Notes: generated by a model not told the origin, from the sequence alone. A stretch of 64,000 nucleotides of DNA from an uncultured Lachnospiraceae bacterium (GCA_902793335.1 CADBCZ010000002.1:51337-115336), one strand, 5' to 3'. Positions 8,434 to 17,257 are shown, numbered from the stretch's first letter. Made by a program: numbers and translations.

Positions 8434-9735
8434 ATGGCAAGAAAAGTTGATGCAAAAGGTGGAAATGGAGATGTGATTTTTGATTTAGAAAAGGGCACAG
8501 CAAAAAAATATTTGCGAAATACATCTTCTAAAGATAAAGTTCAACGTTTTGAAAAAGAATTGAATTTATTAGATGAGATTAGCACCTTAGATATTCCAAA
8601 CATTGTAAAAGTTCAAAATGTATTTATAAGTGATGAAAGAATACAAGAATCATATGTTGAAATGAAAAAGTATGACGGCTCCTTGTATGATTTGTTTGAG
8701 ATTACAAGGGGAAATGTTGTTTTTTCTTTAAAACTGATATTGCCTGTAATAAAAGCTTTGGCTCAATTATCAGAATGTTCACCAGCAATATACCATAGAG
8801 ATATAAAGCCTGATAATATTTTGTATGAAAAGGATGGGGATATATATTCACTATTTTTAACCGATTTCGGGACTTGTTTTTTGAAAGATGGAAGTGAAAG
8901 ATTAACGCCTGAAATAATGTCGATTGGTCCACGAATGTTTATTGCACCAGAATATGAGATAGGAAGAGTTGAAGAAGTAGATGAGAAAGGTGACATTTTT
9001 TCTGTTGGGAAGGTGATTTGGTGCATGCTGAATGGTGTTGTAGATGATTTTTTACCGTCTAATTTTTGGTTTGTTGATGAATATAATTTACAAAAAAGAT
9101 TTCCTGATAATCCTGACATGGTAAAAGCAAATGTTATTATAGCATCGTGTTTGAGCACAAATCCGAAAGACAGATGTGATTATTTATCACTGATTTCTCA
9201 AATTGAAGGAGTTGTTTGTGAAAATAGAATACATGTAGAAAATGAAATGAAGCAAAAAGTTACATTGTATCAAGAAAAAAGGAAGATGGAATTAATTGAG
9301 ATAAAAGAAAGAAATAGATTGCTCGTAAACACATTCAGTCAGTGTTATGTTGAAGCTCTTGAAATCTTATTAAGTGAATACGATAATTTTGAATTATTAA
9401 AGGTGTTACATAAAGAATATAAAAATAAGTCACAAGATGGAATCGAATATACAACTGTAAATGTAGAGAATAATTCGGCTCATTATTTGTATAGTAGAAC
9501 ATATGACAGAATTTATATATCGATAAATTATAATCCGGCACATGGAGATGAAAAGTATTGCAACTTAACTATTTCATATAATATTTCTACACCGAGCGCA
9601 AACAGGACAATGAGTTTCAGGTTCGCAGAGAATAACACAATGGTTTGTGAAATTAGTGAAAATATAGAGTTGTTGAATGTTGAAACAATGACCAAAGCCT
9701 TAAATATTATAATTATGGATTATATTTCCTACTAA
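8434..9735 (+). CDS. Serine/threonine protein kinase, 433 aa
   Basis: Eukaryotic-like kinase fold. A glycine loop candidate (GGNGDV) is followed by the ATP Lys in AKKYL. The catalytic loop is HRDIKPDNIL (about residues 121-130) and the metal-binding DFG lies in LFLTDFGTCF (about 144). An APE-like segment (IAPEYE) is followed by DEKGDIFSVGKVIW, the helix-F region. After the kinase (about residue 265) come a charged, probably coiled segment and a beta-rich C-terminal domain of about 150 residues that I do not recognise. There is no membrane helix or PASTA repeat, so it is not the housekeeping PknB. ATG 8434 has AAGGAG upstream. Placed between an integrase fragment and an attachment-site repeat, it is plausibly a single-gene anti-phage kinase; that role is inference. 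Confidence 0.85.
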   Translation: MARKVDAKGGNGDVIFDLEKGTAKKYLRNTSSKDKVQRFEKELNLLDEISTLDIPNIVKVQNVFISDERIQESYVEMKKYDGSLYDLFEITRGNVVFSLKLILPVIKALAQLSECSPAIYHRDIKPDNILYEKDGDIYSLFLTDFGTCFLKDGSERLTPEIMSIGPRMFIAPEYEIGRVEEVDEKGDIFSVGKVIWCMLNGVVDDFLPSNFWFVDEYNLQKRFPDNPDMVKANVIIASCLSTNPKDRCDYLSLISQIEGVVCENRIHVENEMKQKVTLYQEKRKMELIEIKERNRLLVNTFSQCYVEALEILLSEYDNFELLKVLHKEYKNKSQDGIEYTTVNVENNSAHYLYSRTYDRIYISINYNPAHGDEKYCNLTISYNISTPSANRTMSFRFAENNTMVCEISENIELLNVETMTKALNIIIMDYISY

Positions 9736-9757
9736 TCCTTAGTAGTAAACCTCCCTC

Positions 9758-9795
9758 GTTTTACTACCATTTCTACTACTAAGCGGTAGTAAAAC
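9758..9795. repeat. Inverted repeat GTTTTACTACC at an element end
   Basis: Perfect 11-base arms (9758-9768 and 9785-9795) with a 16-base spacer. TTTACTAC-type motifs recur near the att-like sites at 10024-10050, 10181-10200, 25800-25820 and 31270-31295, so this is likely a recombinase or excisionase recognition element rather than only the kinase terminator. Confidence 0.6.
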
Positions 9796-9920
9796 AGTGC
9801 AAAAGTATGCTAAATTTTGCCTCAATCTGCATTTTTGACGTAAAATCACAACAACCACAAAATCCCCGGAAACCCTTGCAAATCAGGGCGTTTCAGGGCA
9901 AAAAGGAGTAAATTAAAACT

Positions 9921-9965
9921 ATGATAAAAGTCTTATTCATCTGCCACGGCAGGACTATGGGATAA
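9921..9965 (+). repeat. att-like scar 1: truncated 5' end of the LMW-PTP gene
   Basis: An AAAGGAG site and ATG open MIKVLFICHG, the N-terminus of the phosphatase encoded intact at 36319, then diverge (RTMG) to a stop. Bases 9921-9950 match the intact gene at most positions, including the TCTGCCACGGCA block. I read it as the half-site left when an element inserted in the gene's P-loop codons. Confidence 0.75.
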
Positions 9966-10004
9966 GTCCTTATGGTTGGCTGTTTTGGGGCATATTTTGG
10001 TATA

Positions 10005-10033
10005 CCGTGGCAAACAAACAATACTTTTACTAC
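10005..10033 (-). repeat. Inverted att-like core in unit 1
   Basis: Read on the minus strand this is GTAGTAAAAGTATTGTTTGT followed by TTGCCACGG, which matches the forward cores apart from about five positions and again encodes VVKVLFVCHG. It forms an inverted repeat with the forward core at 9921. Confidence 0.7.
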
Positions 10034-10076
10034 GGTAATACTACGAATGACGGAATGAAAAGAGGAAAATGTGAAA

Positions 10077-10235
10077 ATGATAAAGGTACTGTTCGTCTGC
10101 TGGGGCAAAACTACTGCCACAAACCCTTATATTTGGCTGTTTCGGGGCATATTTCGGCATACCGTGGCAAACAAACAATACTTTTACTACGATAATACTA
10201 CGAGTGAGCGAATGAAGGCAGTTGCTTATATATAA
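10077..10235 (+). repeat. att-like scar 2: truncated LMW-PTP 5' end opening a 52-codon frame
   Basis: GAGGAAAATG precedes ATG 10077. The product starts MIKVLFVCWGK, then continues for about 40 unrelated codons through the inverted core. The TGCCACGG core is altered here to TGCTGGGG, so this copy may be dead as an attachment site. Confidence 0.65.
10162..10190 (-). repeat. Inverted att-like core in unit 2
   Basis: This is identical to the inverted core at 10005-10033 and on the minus strand also encodes VVKVLFVCHG. Its flanks (GCATACC before, GATAATACTACGA after) also repeat those of unit 1. Confidence 0.7.
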
Positions 10236-10264
10236 GTAGTCAATCGTTAAAGAGTACATCTACC

Positions 10265-10431
10265 GTTAAAAGGTGTACTGATTCTTACCGGGAGGAAACA
10301 ATTACATAATCGAACTACGCTGACTACCGTTGCCGAAAAGGGGCATAAAACGGTAGTTTTTTGATGGTTATGTAAAGGTTAAAAGGTATCGGGGTAAATC
10401 GTTATAAGGTAATGGAGTATGGTTAAAAGGT
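10265..10431 (+). repeat. Three direct copies of GTTAAAAGGT, possible integrase arm sites
   Basis: Exact copies lie at 10265-10274, 10378-10387 and 10422-10431. The same ten bases occur inverted at 25691-25700, about 150 bases before another att-like scar. The link with att-like sites suggests arm-type binding sites of the lost recombinase. Confidence 0.5.
10323..10363 (+). terminator. Terminator-like hairpin ahead of the restriction operon
   Basis: ACTACCG (10323-10329) pairs with CGGTAGT (10351-10357) and is followed by a T run. It would shield the downstream operon from read-through. The stretch 10432-10539 shows no gene. Confidence 0.5.
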
Positions 10432-10539
10432 TTTGAGGTTATCGTTAAGCGATGTTCATGGTCATCGTGAGGAGTAGGTGTTCTTTTTTTATTTAATGGA
10501 TACAGAATGGATAGAAGTTCGACCAGTGAAAAAATATAT

Positions 10540-10567
10540 TTGACTGGGCAAATATATGTGATATAAT
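10540..10567 (+). promoter_or_regulatory. Promoter of the LlaJI-like restriction operon
   Basis: TTGACT (10540-10545), a 16-base spacer and TATAAT (10562-10567) lie about 50 bases before ATG 10618. The downstream XRE protein is a natural candidate for control of this promoter. Confidence 0.75.
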
Positions 10568-10617
10568 TTTATAGTGTATTATTGACTGTAGTTTTTATTT
10601 AACAAGGGAGATTGAGA

Positions 10618-10845
10618 ATGTTGAGTTATAGTCGCCTTTGGCATATGATTCTTGATAAAAATATGAAGAAAACGGATTTATGTGAAATGGCCGGGATAAG
10701 TAGCAGTACTTTAGCGAAACTCGGAAAGAATGAAATTGTTTCTATAGATGTTCTTGAAAGGATATGCGATACATTAGGATGTGATATAGGCGATATCATG
10801 AGTTTCAAGGAAGGAGACAGTTCGTCAAATGAACAGAAGTTATAA
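10618..10845 (+). CDS. XRE-family regulator (controller-like protein), 75 aa
   Basis: A compact Cro/C1-type helix-turn-helix: KTDLCEMAGISSSTLAKLGKNE is the HTH core, and IDVLERICDTLGCDIGDIM the packing helices. The ATG at 10618 is 9 bases after AGGGAG. A TTG two codons earlier is less likely. The gene overlaps the first methyltransferase by 17 bases and heads the operon, as controller proteins of restriction-modification systems do. Such proteins set the order of methyltransferase and nuclease expression. Confidence 0.88.
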   Translation: MLSYSRLWHMILDKNMKKTDLCEMAGISSSTLAKLGKNEIVSIDVLERICDTLGCDIGDIMSFKEGDSSSNEQKL

Positions 10846-12067
10846 TTTTATAGATTTGTTTGCAGGGTGCGGAGGCTTGAGTGAGGGATTCTATAAACAG
10901 GGCTATAGAGCTTTGCTTCATCTCGAACTTGAAGATGTATTTTGTAAAACATTAAAAACAAGAATGAGACACTATGGTTATTCCGAAGAAGAAGTGGAAA
11001 GAGCAGTTTTATGTGCGGACATTACTTCAGAAGGGATAATTGATGAGATAGACAAAAGAGTCAATGAGGAGGTGGATTTGATAATTGGGGGACCTCCTTG
11101 TCAAGCATTTTCGTCTGTGGGAAGAGCGCAGTCTCCTGATTCTATGAATAGTGACCCAAGAAACTATTTATTTGAAAACTATCTTCAAATTTTAAATCAC
11201 ATAAAACCGAAGATGTTTATTTTTGAAAATGTAAAAGGAATTTTGTCTGCTCATCCAAAAGGAGTGAAAATATTTAATATTATCATTAGGGAAATGAGTA
11301 AAACTTACAATATTGTAAGTGATCCTAAGATTATATTACTAAATGCTGCTGATTATGGTGTGCCACAGATAAGAGAGCGAGTTATTCTTATTGGCGTGAG
11401 AAAGGACATTGATTACATAGATGTAAAAGATGTTTATGCACACATTAAGAAAACGAATTCTGATACGGATTCAACCTTGCCTAATTATGTCACAGTAGGG
11501 GAGGCTATTTTGGATTTACCAAAGCTGAATCCCGGCGAAGGGGCAGAAAAACAAAAAATAAAATCGAAAAAAAAAGTTGAAGGCTTTTTGTCAAAGGTAA
11601 GGTCATCCGATAATGTGGTTTATAATCATGTTGCTCGAAACCATAATGATTTGGATAGAGAAAGATATAGAATACTTAGCGAACATAAAAATTGGCAGTT
11701 AAAAGACTTACAAGAAGTAAGACCAGACCTGATACATCATGATCCTAAGCATTTTGGGAATAGGTATACTGTGCAAGAAAGTGATAAACCCGGAAAGACA
11801 GTGGTTGCTCATTTATACAAGGATGGTAATCTTTTTATACATCCAGATCCCAAACAAGCCAGAACATTTACGGTACGTGAGGCTGCAAGAATTCAGTCTT
11901 TTCCCGATGATTTTGTTTTTGAAGGTTCAAGAACAGACCAATATAAGCAGGTTGGAAATGCGGTACCTCCTTTGATGGCTGAGGCGTTTGCTGAGGCATT
12001 GGGATATTATTTAGATGAAATAGAAAACAAAGAAAACAAAAGGAAGGACATAAAGAATGCCTTATAA
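10829..12067 (+). CDS. DNA cytosine-5 methyltransferase 1 (LlaJI M1-like)
   Basis: 412 residues. Conserved m5C motifs appear in order: I DLFAGCGGLSEGF (8-20), IV GGPPCQAFSSVG with the catalytic Cys (about 90), VI FENVKG, VIII QIRERVILIG, and X QVGNAVPPLMAEA. The target-recognition region lies between VIII and IX (about 200-330) and differs from that of the next gene. The gene overlaps both neighbours, so translation is coupled. Two adjacent m5C enzymes followed by McrB-like and McrC-like proteins is the LlaJI arrangement, in which each enzyme protects one strand of an asymmetric site. The target sequence cannot be deduced here. Confidence 0.95.
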   Translation: MNRSYNFIDLFAGCGGLSEGFYKQGYRALLHLELEDVFCKTLKTRMRHYGYSEEEVERAVLCADITSEGIIDEIDKRVNEEVDLIIGGPPCQAFSSVGRAQSPDSMNSDPRNYLFENYLQILNHIKPKMFIFENVKGILSAHPKGVKIFNIIIREMSKTYNIVSDPKIILLNAADYGVPQIRERVILIGVRKDIDYIDVKDVYAHIKKTNSDTDSTLPNYVTVGEAILDLPKLNPGEGAEKQKIKSKKKVEGFLSKVRSSDNVVYNHVARNHNDLDRERYRILSEHKNWQLKDLQEVRPDLIHHDPKHFGNRYTVQESDKPGKTVVAHLYKDGNLFIHPDPKQARTFTVREAARIQSFPDDFVFEGSRTDQYKQVGNAVPPLMAEAFAEALGYYLDEIENKENKRKDIKNAL

Positions 12068-13256
12068 ATTCATAGATCTTTTTTGTGGAGCGGGTGGTTT
12101 CTCATATGGACTTGAAATGGCGGGTTTTGAGTGCATAGGGGGGATTGAACTCAAAGAAGTTATAGCTCAAACACATCAGCTTAACCACAAACATTCAAAG
12201 ACCATTTTTGGCGATATTAGAGAGATACCGCCGGAGAAATTTGCAGAGATTATTAATACGAATCATGTGGATGTAATAATCGGGGGACCACCATGCCCGA
12301 CATTTTCAACGATAGGGGATGCAAAGATAAGGTCCGTAACAGGGAAACCAACATCAGAGGATCCACGTAACCAATTGTTTTTAGAATATTTAAAATATGT
12401 GGATTATTTTAGACCAGAGATATTTGTAATAGAAAATGTGCCTAATTTCATAACTAAATATAAAGGAAAGATTTTTAATACTGCCGTTCAAATAATAGAG
12501 AGTATTGGAAAAGATGATGAGGGTAACGGAGAGGGCATATATGAAGTGGAAAAGCCTGTTCAGGTTGTAAATGCAGTTTATTATGGCGTACCACAAACGA
12601 GACGAAGAATGATGCTTGTGGCTCATAAAAAGACGAAAGCGAAGTTCGATTACCCAAAACCAACTCATTACTATGATCAGGACGATGATGAATCAAAAAA
12701 GCTATTACCGTGTACGACCGTAGCAGATGCAATAGGTGACCTACCAGACATCACAGATAATTGGCGGATAAGCGAAATGCCATATTCTGAGAATTGCAGA
12801 TTAACAGATTACCAAAAATTAATGAGAAAAAATGGTAACGGTAAAACGGTAAAGAACAATATTTGCAGAATGTCAAATGATAGAGCAAAGCGCGTATTTC
12901 CGCACATGAAACAAGGCAGTAAATACATGGATTTACCGCCAGAGATTCGGAAGATATTACCTTTTAGAGAAGATATCTTTCAGGACAGACTTAAACGTTT
13001 GGTATTAAAGGAACCATCATGGACAGTAATTGCGCATATTGGAATGGATGGATATATGTATATACATCCCACCGAAAACAGAACTCTTTCTGTTCGGGAA
13101 GCGGCAAGGATTCAATCTTTTCCAGATGAGTTTGAATTTATTGGAAATCAGCAGGAGACATATGTTCAAGTTGGAAATGCAGTACCACCTTTACTTGGAA
13201 AAGCAATAGGTAACAGTATAATGGATTATCTTCGTGAAGTGGAAAGGAATGGGTGA
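12057..13256 (+). CDS. DNA cytosine-5 methyltransferase 2 (LlaJI M2-like)
   Basis: 399 residues. Motif I is DLFCGAGGFSYGLEMAGF (6-23), motif IV GGPPCPTFSTIGDAK with the catalytic Cys (about 82), motif VI IENVPN, motif VIII QTRRRMMLVAHK, and motif X QVGNAVPPLLGKAI. It overlaps the first methyltransferase by 11 bases. The divergent recognition region (about 200-310) implies a different target or the opposite strand of the same asymmetric target. Confidence 0.95.
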   Translation: MPYKFIDLFCGAGGFSYGLEMAGFECIGGIELKEVIAQTHQLNHKHSKTIFGDIREIPPEKFAEIINTNHVDVIIGGPPCPTFSTIGDAKIRSVTGKPTSEDPRNQLFLEYLKYVDYFRPEIFVIENVPNFITKYKGKIFNTAVQIIESIGKDDEGNGEGIYEVEKPVQVVNAVYYGVPQTRRRMMLVAHKKTKAKFDYPKPTHYYDQDDDESKKLLPCTTVADAIGDLPDITDNWRISEMPYSENCRLTDYQKLMRKNGNGKTVKNNICRMSNDRAKRVFPHMKQGSKYMDLPPEIRKILPFREDIFQDRLKRLVLKEPSWTVIAHIGMDGYMYIHPTENRTLSVREAARIQSFPDEFEFIGNQQETYVQVGNAVPPLLGKAIGNSIMDYLREVERNG

Positions 13257-13262
13257 TAGGCG

Positions 13263-15104
13263 ATGGCGTATTCATATAGAAAGGCAACAGAAGATCTACT
13301 TGATTATTTAGAGCTAAAAAAAGAAGATGTAAAAATAATCGACAACACGAATGGAAGAGGTTTTGTTTGTAAAGCCAATGGAGAGGATATTGTAATTTTT
13401 GTATATCCGATTAGTTGTAAAGAAAACAACCGACAAAATTTCTTTGATACTCGTGATAGTGGTGCTGCAGAGAGAAAAGTCACATGGAACTATGCTTGTG
13501 AAAATAAAATGAAATACTTTTGTCTGGGAATTAATACAGAACAGGAACGATATAGGAACTATGTTTTGAGCCTTGAAAGCAGTGAAGATTCAATAAGCAG
13601 GGTGTCATATAGAAAGGCTGAATTTTCAACAACAAGTACCGGAACACAGGTCAATATACCAAATGATTTTATTCCATCAAGAAAGGTGGAAAGAATACTT
13701 ACACCCAAGGGTTTTTATATTGTTGCAATTAAAAAAGACTTCATCTGGGACTATTTAGAATTGTTTGATAATAGGCCTTATTTATTCAATGCTGATGATA
13801 GTTATAATGTCGAAGATAGTGAATTGTCAGACGAAAAAACAGCAGAGAATATTTTATTGTATGGTGTACCGGGCTGTGGGAAAAGTCACGAGATAAAAGA
13901 TAAATATTGTAACGATGATAGATTTATGGAAAGAGCAGTATTCCACCCAGATTATACTTACTCTGATTTTGTAGGTCAGATATTGCCCAAAGTCAATACT
14001 GAGGCAGATGGAAGCAGAAAAATTACATATTTATTTGAACCCGGACCATTTACAAGAATACTAAAAGAGGCCGAGGAGGACAAGGAGCATTTCTACTTTT
14101 TAGTTGTAGAAGAAATCAACCGTGGTAATGCTCCGGCCATATTCGGAGATATCTTCCAACTTCTCGATAGGGATGATAACGGAGAGAGTGAATACGGAAT
14201 CAGTAATGAGGCAATTGCAGAATATGTATATGGTGATAAGACCAAGAAAATTACGATTCCGTCAAATCTTTATATCCTTGCTACCATGAATACTTCTGAC
14301 CAAAACGTATTCACTCTCGATACAGCTTTCAAGCGTAGATGGTCAATGAAACGTATTGAGAATAATATTGATGGGTGCAAGTATGGTACCCACAAAGTAT
14401 GTAATACAGGAGTAGAGTGGAGGGTATTCGCTAAAACGGTTAATGACCTTATTATAGATATATCAACGGAGAACTTGAGTAATGAAGATAACAGGCTCGG
14501 AGCATATTTTGTTAAAGAGTCTGAACTTGATGATGCTGATAAGTTTGGCGAAAAAGTTCTTATGTACCTGTGGAACGATGCTTTCAAATATGATCATGAC
14601 AAGGTTTTTAAGGCAAAATATCATACCTTGGATGAACTGATAGACGGATTTAAAACGGACGGTCTCAATGTATTTGAAAAAGCAGATTTATTTGTTAAGA
14701 CACCTATCGGTGATGCGGTTATTGAAGGAAGGCAAGTAGATGTTGACAGGTATCTTGAAGGAAAGAAAGATTATCTAATAGCCTATTACAAAGGTTTATT
14801 GGAAGCAGTTAAAAGTAGAGTTCCAGAAACAAAAGATACAAGTACTGGGTCTCTTCAGTATGCTGCATGGAGATCTGATAATATTTCAAAGTCAAGTTTT
14901 GCAGATGTTTATTTGCAGTCTGATAAAATGGTTGTCTTTACAGAAATACCAAAGAAGCCTAAGAGCATAGGCGAGGAACTTGAGAATGATGGACATAAGA
15001 ATCATTATTATCGGATTGAATATAGTGAAGATATGATTAGTGAGATTGTAGAAATAATAGTTGAATCATATGAACAATTGAAAAAAGGTGATGCGAATGC
15101 TTAA
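13263..15104 (+). CDS. McrB-like AAA+ GTPase subunit (LlaJI R1-like)
   Basis: 613 residues. An N-terminal domain of about 190 residues, presumably for DNA binding, precedes the AAA+ module. Walker A is GVPGCGKS (about 201-208), the McrB signature is VVEEINRGNAPAIFGDIFQL (about 279-298), and a sensor segment MNTSDQNVFTLD leads to AFKRRWSM (about 341-360). McrB proteins form GTP-driven hexamers that translocate DNA and activate the McrC nuclease. Here the partner is the next gene, which overlaps it by 8 bases. Together with two m5C methyltransferases this makes a modification-dependent-type machine used as a conventional restriction enzyme. Confidence 0.92.
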   Translation: MAYSYRKATEDLLDYLELKKEDVKIIDNTNGRGFVCKANGEDIVIFVYPISCKENNRQNFFDTRDSGAAERKVTWNYACENKMKYFCLGINTEQERYRNYVLSLESSEDSISRVSYRKAEFSTTSTGTQVNIPNDFIPSRKVERILTPKGFYIVAIKKDFIWDYLELFDNRPYLFNADDSYNVEDSELSDEKTAENILLYGVPGCGKSHEIKDKYCNDDRFMERAVFHPDYTYSDFVGQILPKVNTEADGSRKITYLFEPGPFTRILKEAEEDKEHFYFLVVEEINRGNAPAIFGDIFQLLDRDDNGESEYGISNEAIAEYVYGDKTKKITIPSNLYILATMNTSDQNVFTLDTAFKRRWSMKRIENNIDGCKYGTHKVCNTGVEWRVFAKTVNDLIIDISTENLSNEDNRLGAYFVKESELDDADKFGEKVLMYLWNDAFKYDHDKVFKAKYHTLDELIDGFKTDGLNVFEKADLFVKTPIGDAVIEGRQVDVDRYLEGKKDYLIAYYKGLLEAVKSRVPETKDTSTGSLQYAAWRSDNISKSSFADVYLQSDKMVVFTEIPKKPKSIGEELENDGHKNHYYRIEYSEDMISEIVEIIVESYEQLKKGDANA

Positions 15105-16335
15105 AGATTTTTGCAGAGTATGCAATGTCTTTGATGATGATTTTATCGGGCTTAAATTTGTTGAAGGAAAACCCGAGGTCACTTTTCCGAGGGGATATCG
15201 TAAGTCTGAAAAAGATGAAGATGTAAGGAGAGACATTATTCATCTGCTGACGATTCTACATAAGTTTACTGACAGGCGAGAGGGAACAAGTAAATCAAAT
15301 ACAAAAGATGGAGAGACCTTATCTTTTCCAATTCTTGCATATCAGTACATTATTTACAATTTCCTCGCAAATGGATATTACGCAGAAAAAGATGTGGAAT
15401 ACAGAGTCAGCGACCGGGGAAAAATCAGCTGGAAGAGAACCATACAGCAGATAAAGCCTGTGGTGGACGATGGAAATGTGGTATATCTTGATTTTGTGAC
15501 AAAGAAGAGTATCACAAAATCTGGTATCATCACGAAGATACATGAATACTGCGTATATGAGAGTTTTGCTAAACTCGGGTGGCTTTATTTAAACAGCACC
15601 TTTGTGCCGAGAAAGCCGACTATAAAATTCAATAAGAAGATGTTCATTTCCGTGTTGAATGATGCTCTTAAGAACACTTTTAATAACAATAAGAAGATGC
15701 TCTTTACCAGCATGATAGAGATTATCAAACAGGCTGATGAAAAAGCAGACTTCCCGGATGTTTCATATGGTGTTACGAAGTTTGAACATGTGTGGGAAAA
15801 TCTGATAGACCATGTATTTGGCGAAGATAATAAAGCGGATTATTTTCCGCACGGTCACTATACAATAATCAAGGATGGCAACAGTGTAGAGAGTAGTGCC
15901 CTCGAGCCTGACACTATTATGAAGGTCGGAGACCGACTCTTTATTTTGGATGCGAAGTATTACAAGTATGGAGTGATTCCGAACCCCGGATTTCTGCCGC
16001 CAACATCGTCTATCCATAAGCAGATTACTTATGGAGATTATGTGTTTACAAGCCGGTTTGCAGAAGAGGATAAAATATATAATGCATTCATTATTCCATT
16101 TAAGGCAGAGCCGGATGATGACATACTTAAGTTTGTAAGTATCGGTACAGGAGATTGGATTACTTATGATAAGAATACAGCAAATTATAAGTACGTGCTT
16201 GTAATTCTCCTCGACACCAAATATATCATGGACACTTATTCGAAACATAACATGAAGGACATTGATATGATGGCCGACTTCATAGAGACAAAGCTAAGTG
16301 AGTTTATAGACCAGAAATATCATAAACAAAAATAA
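15097..16335 (+). CDS. McrC-like / LlaJI-family restriction nuclease subunit
   Basis: 412 residues from ATG 15097 (AAAAGGTG six bases upstream). Other in-frame starts at 15088 and 15091 sit inside that ribosome site. The C-terminal half holds a PD-(D/E)XK core: EPDTIMKVGDRLFILDAKYY (about 270-289) supplies the Asp and the D-A-K catalytic strand. The N-terminal half is the region that contacts the McrB-like hexamer. Its place as last gene of the operon after two methyltransferases and an McrB-like protein matches LlaJI. The next gene begins 30 bases downstream, possibly on the same transcript. Confidence 0.9.
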   Translation: MLKDFCRVCNVFDDDFIGLKFVEGKPEVTFPRGYRKSEKDEDVRRDIIHLLTILHKFTDRREGTSKSNTKDGETLSFPILAYQYIIYNFLANGYYAEKDVEYRVSDRGKISWKRTIQQIKPVVDDGNVVYLDFVTKKSITKSGIITKIHEYCVYESFAKLGWLYLNSTFVPRKPTIKFNKKMFISVLNDALKNTFNNNKKMLFTSMIEIIKQADEKADFPDVSYGVTKFEHVWENLIDHVFGEDNKADYFPHGHYTIIKDGNSVESSALEPDTIMKVGDRLFILDAKYYKYGVIPNPGFLPPTSSIHKQITYGDYVFTSRFAEEDKIYNAFIIPFKAEPDDDILKFVSIGTGDWITYDKNTANYKYVLVILLDTKYIMDTYSKHNMKDIDMMADFIETKLSEFIDQKYHKQK

Positions 16336-16365
16336 ATCCTTTCCACGGGGGATTATGGAAGGTTG

Positions 16366-17244
16366 GTGAGGACAATCGAAACGCATTATTTGATTGACTA
16401 CGAAAATGTACATAGTGATGGTCTGACAGGATGTAAGGATTTGAGTAGCACAGACCATATCATTATATTCTTTACTGATAACGCAAAGAATATAGATATG
16501 ACAAATATCTTCGATCATGGAGATGCAACACTTGATATGGAGAAGGTACCTGCCGGAAATCAATCCGCAGATATGCATATTGTATCGTATTTGGGATTTT
16601 TGGCTGGGAACTTTGGAAAATCATGTAAAGTTGTAATTGTTAGTAAAGATACTGATTTTGATAATGTAATTAAATATTGGAAATCAAAAACAGGAATTAA
16701 TGCTTCCAGAACTCAGCAAATAAAAGCTGTGAAGCCTAAACAGGTGAGTACTCCCACCAAACAGCATAGTCAGACATCTAAGCAAAAAGTAAGTGGAGAA
16801 AAGAAGACAAAGCTGAATCAGGAGGTCATGCAGGCAATCCGAAAAGCGGGATATGATGCCACTGTTGCAAATACGGTAGCTCAAATTGCTACAGGCTTAT
16901 ATGGTGATGAGCATATGCTTTCAGAGGTACATAATGCATTGAAGGAGCGTTATACAGACTATCTTGACGTCTATAGTGCTGCAAAGCCTGTTTTGTCAAA
17001 GTATGCTGATTCAGGTGTTGTGCAGAAACCAAAGGTAAATTCAAAGTCATCTATTAATTCGGAAATTCAAAAGCTTTTAAGTAAAGCGGGATTTTCGAAT
17101 GAGATAATAGCGTATGTTACATCAACAGCTGTGAAGAATCTTGGAGTTAAAAACGGAAAGCAACAGACATATAGGTCAATTATCTCGAAGTACGGTCAGG
17201 CTAAAGGATTAAACATTTATAACCATATAAAAAAGCATATATAG
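16366..17244 (+). CDS. NYN/PIN-like nuclease with two C-terminal helical repeats
   Basis: About 292 residues from GTG 16366; a TTG at 16363 is an alternative. GGAAGG lies just upstream, so the start is uncertain. The N-terminal domain has NYN/PIN acidic positions: LIDYENVHSDG (Asp near residue 10), IFFTDNAKN, a GNQSADMHI segment with an Asp, and VIVSKDTDFDN. These would bind metal for RNA cleavage. A basic linker of about 30 residues leads to two copies of one helical module (about 143-205 and 222-291) that share RKAGYD/SKAGFS starts. It follows the LlaJI-like operon by about 30 bases and may be an added RNA-degrading defence arm; that role is inferred. Confidence 0.8.
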   Translation: MRTIETHYLIDYENVHSDGLTGCKDLSSTDHIIIFFTDNAKNIDMTNIFDHGDATLDMEKVPAGNQSADMHIVSYLGFLAGNFGKSCKVVIVSKDTDFDNVIKYWKSKTGINASRTQQIKAVKPKQVSTPTKQHSQTSKQKVSGEKKTKLNQEVMQAIRKAGYDATVANTVAQIATGLYGDEHMLSEVHNALKERYTDYLDVYSAAKPVLSKYADSGVVQKPKVNSKSSINSEIQKLLSKAGFSNEIIAYVTSTAVKNLGVKNGKQQTYRSIISKYGQAKGLNIYNHIKKHI

Positions 17245-17257
17245 GAGGAGCAACAGT

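Larger units (their letters stand above)
9921..10220. repeat. Two tandem units of about 150 bp built from inverted att-like cores
   Basis: Unit 1 (9921-10076) and unit 2 (10077-10220) share the same plan: a forward core at the start, a shared middle (TTGGCTGTTT then GGGGCATATTT), an inverted core, then ACTACGAnTGA and GAATGAA. The second half is nearly identical between units. No long gene fits the whole block. Confidence 0.75.

Noticed and set aside
9921-10235. CRISPR-like repeat array
   Set aside because: There are only two units of about 150 bp with internal inverted cores and no short spacers or cas genes.
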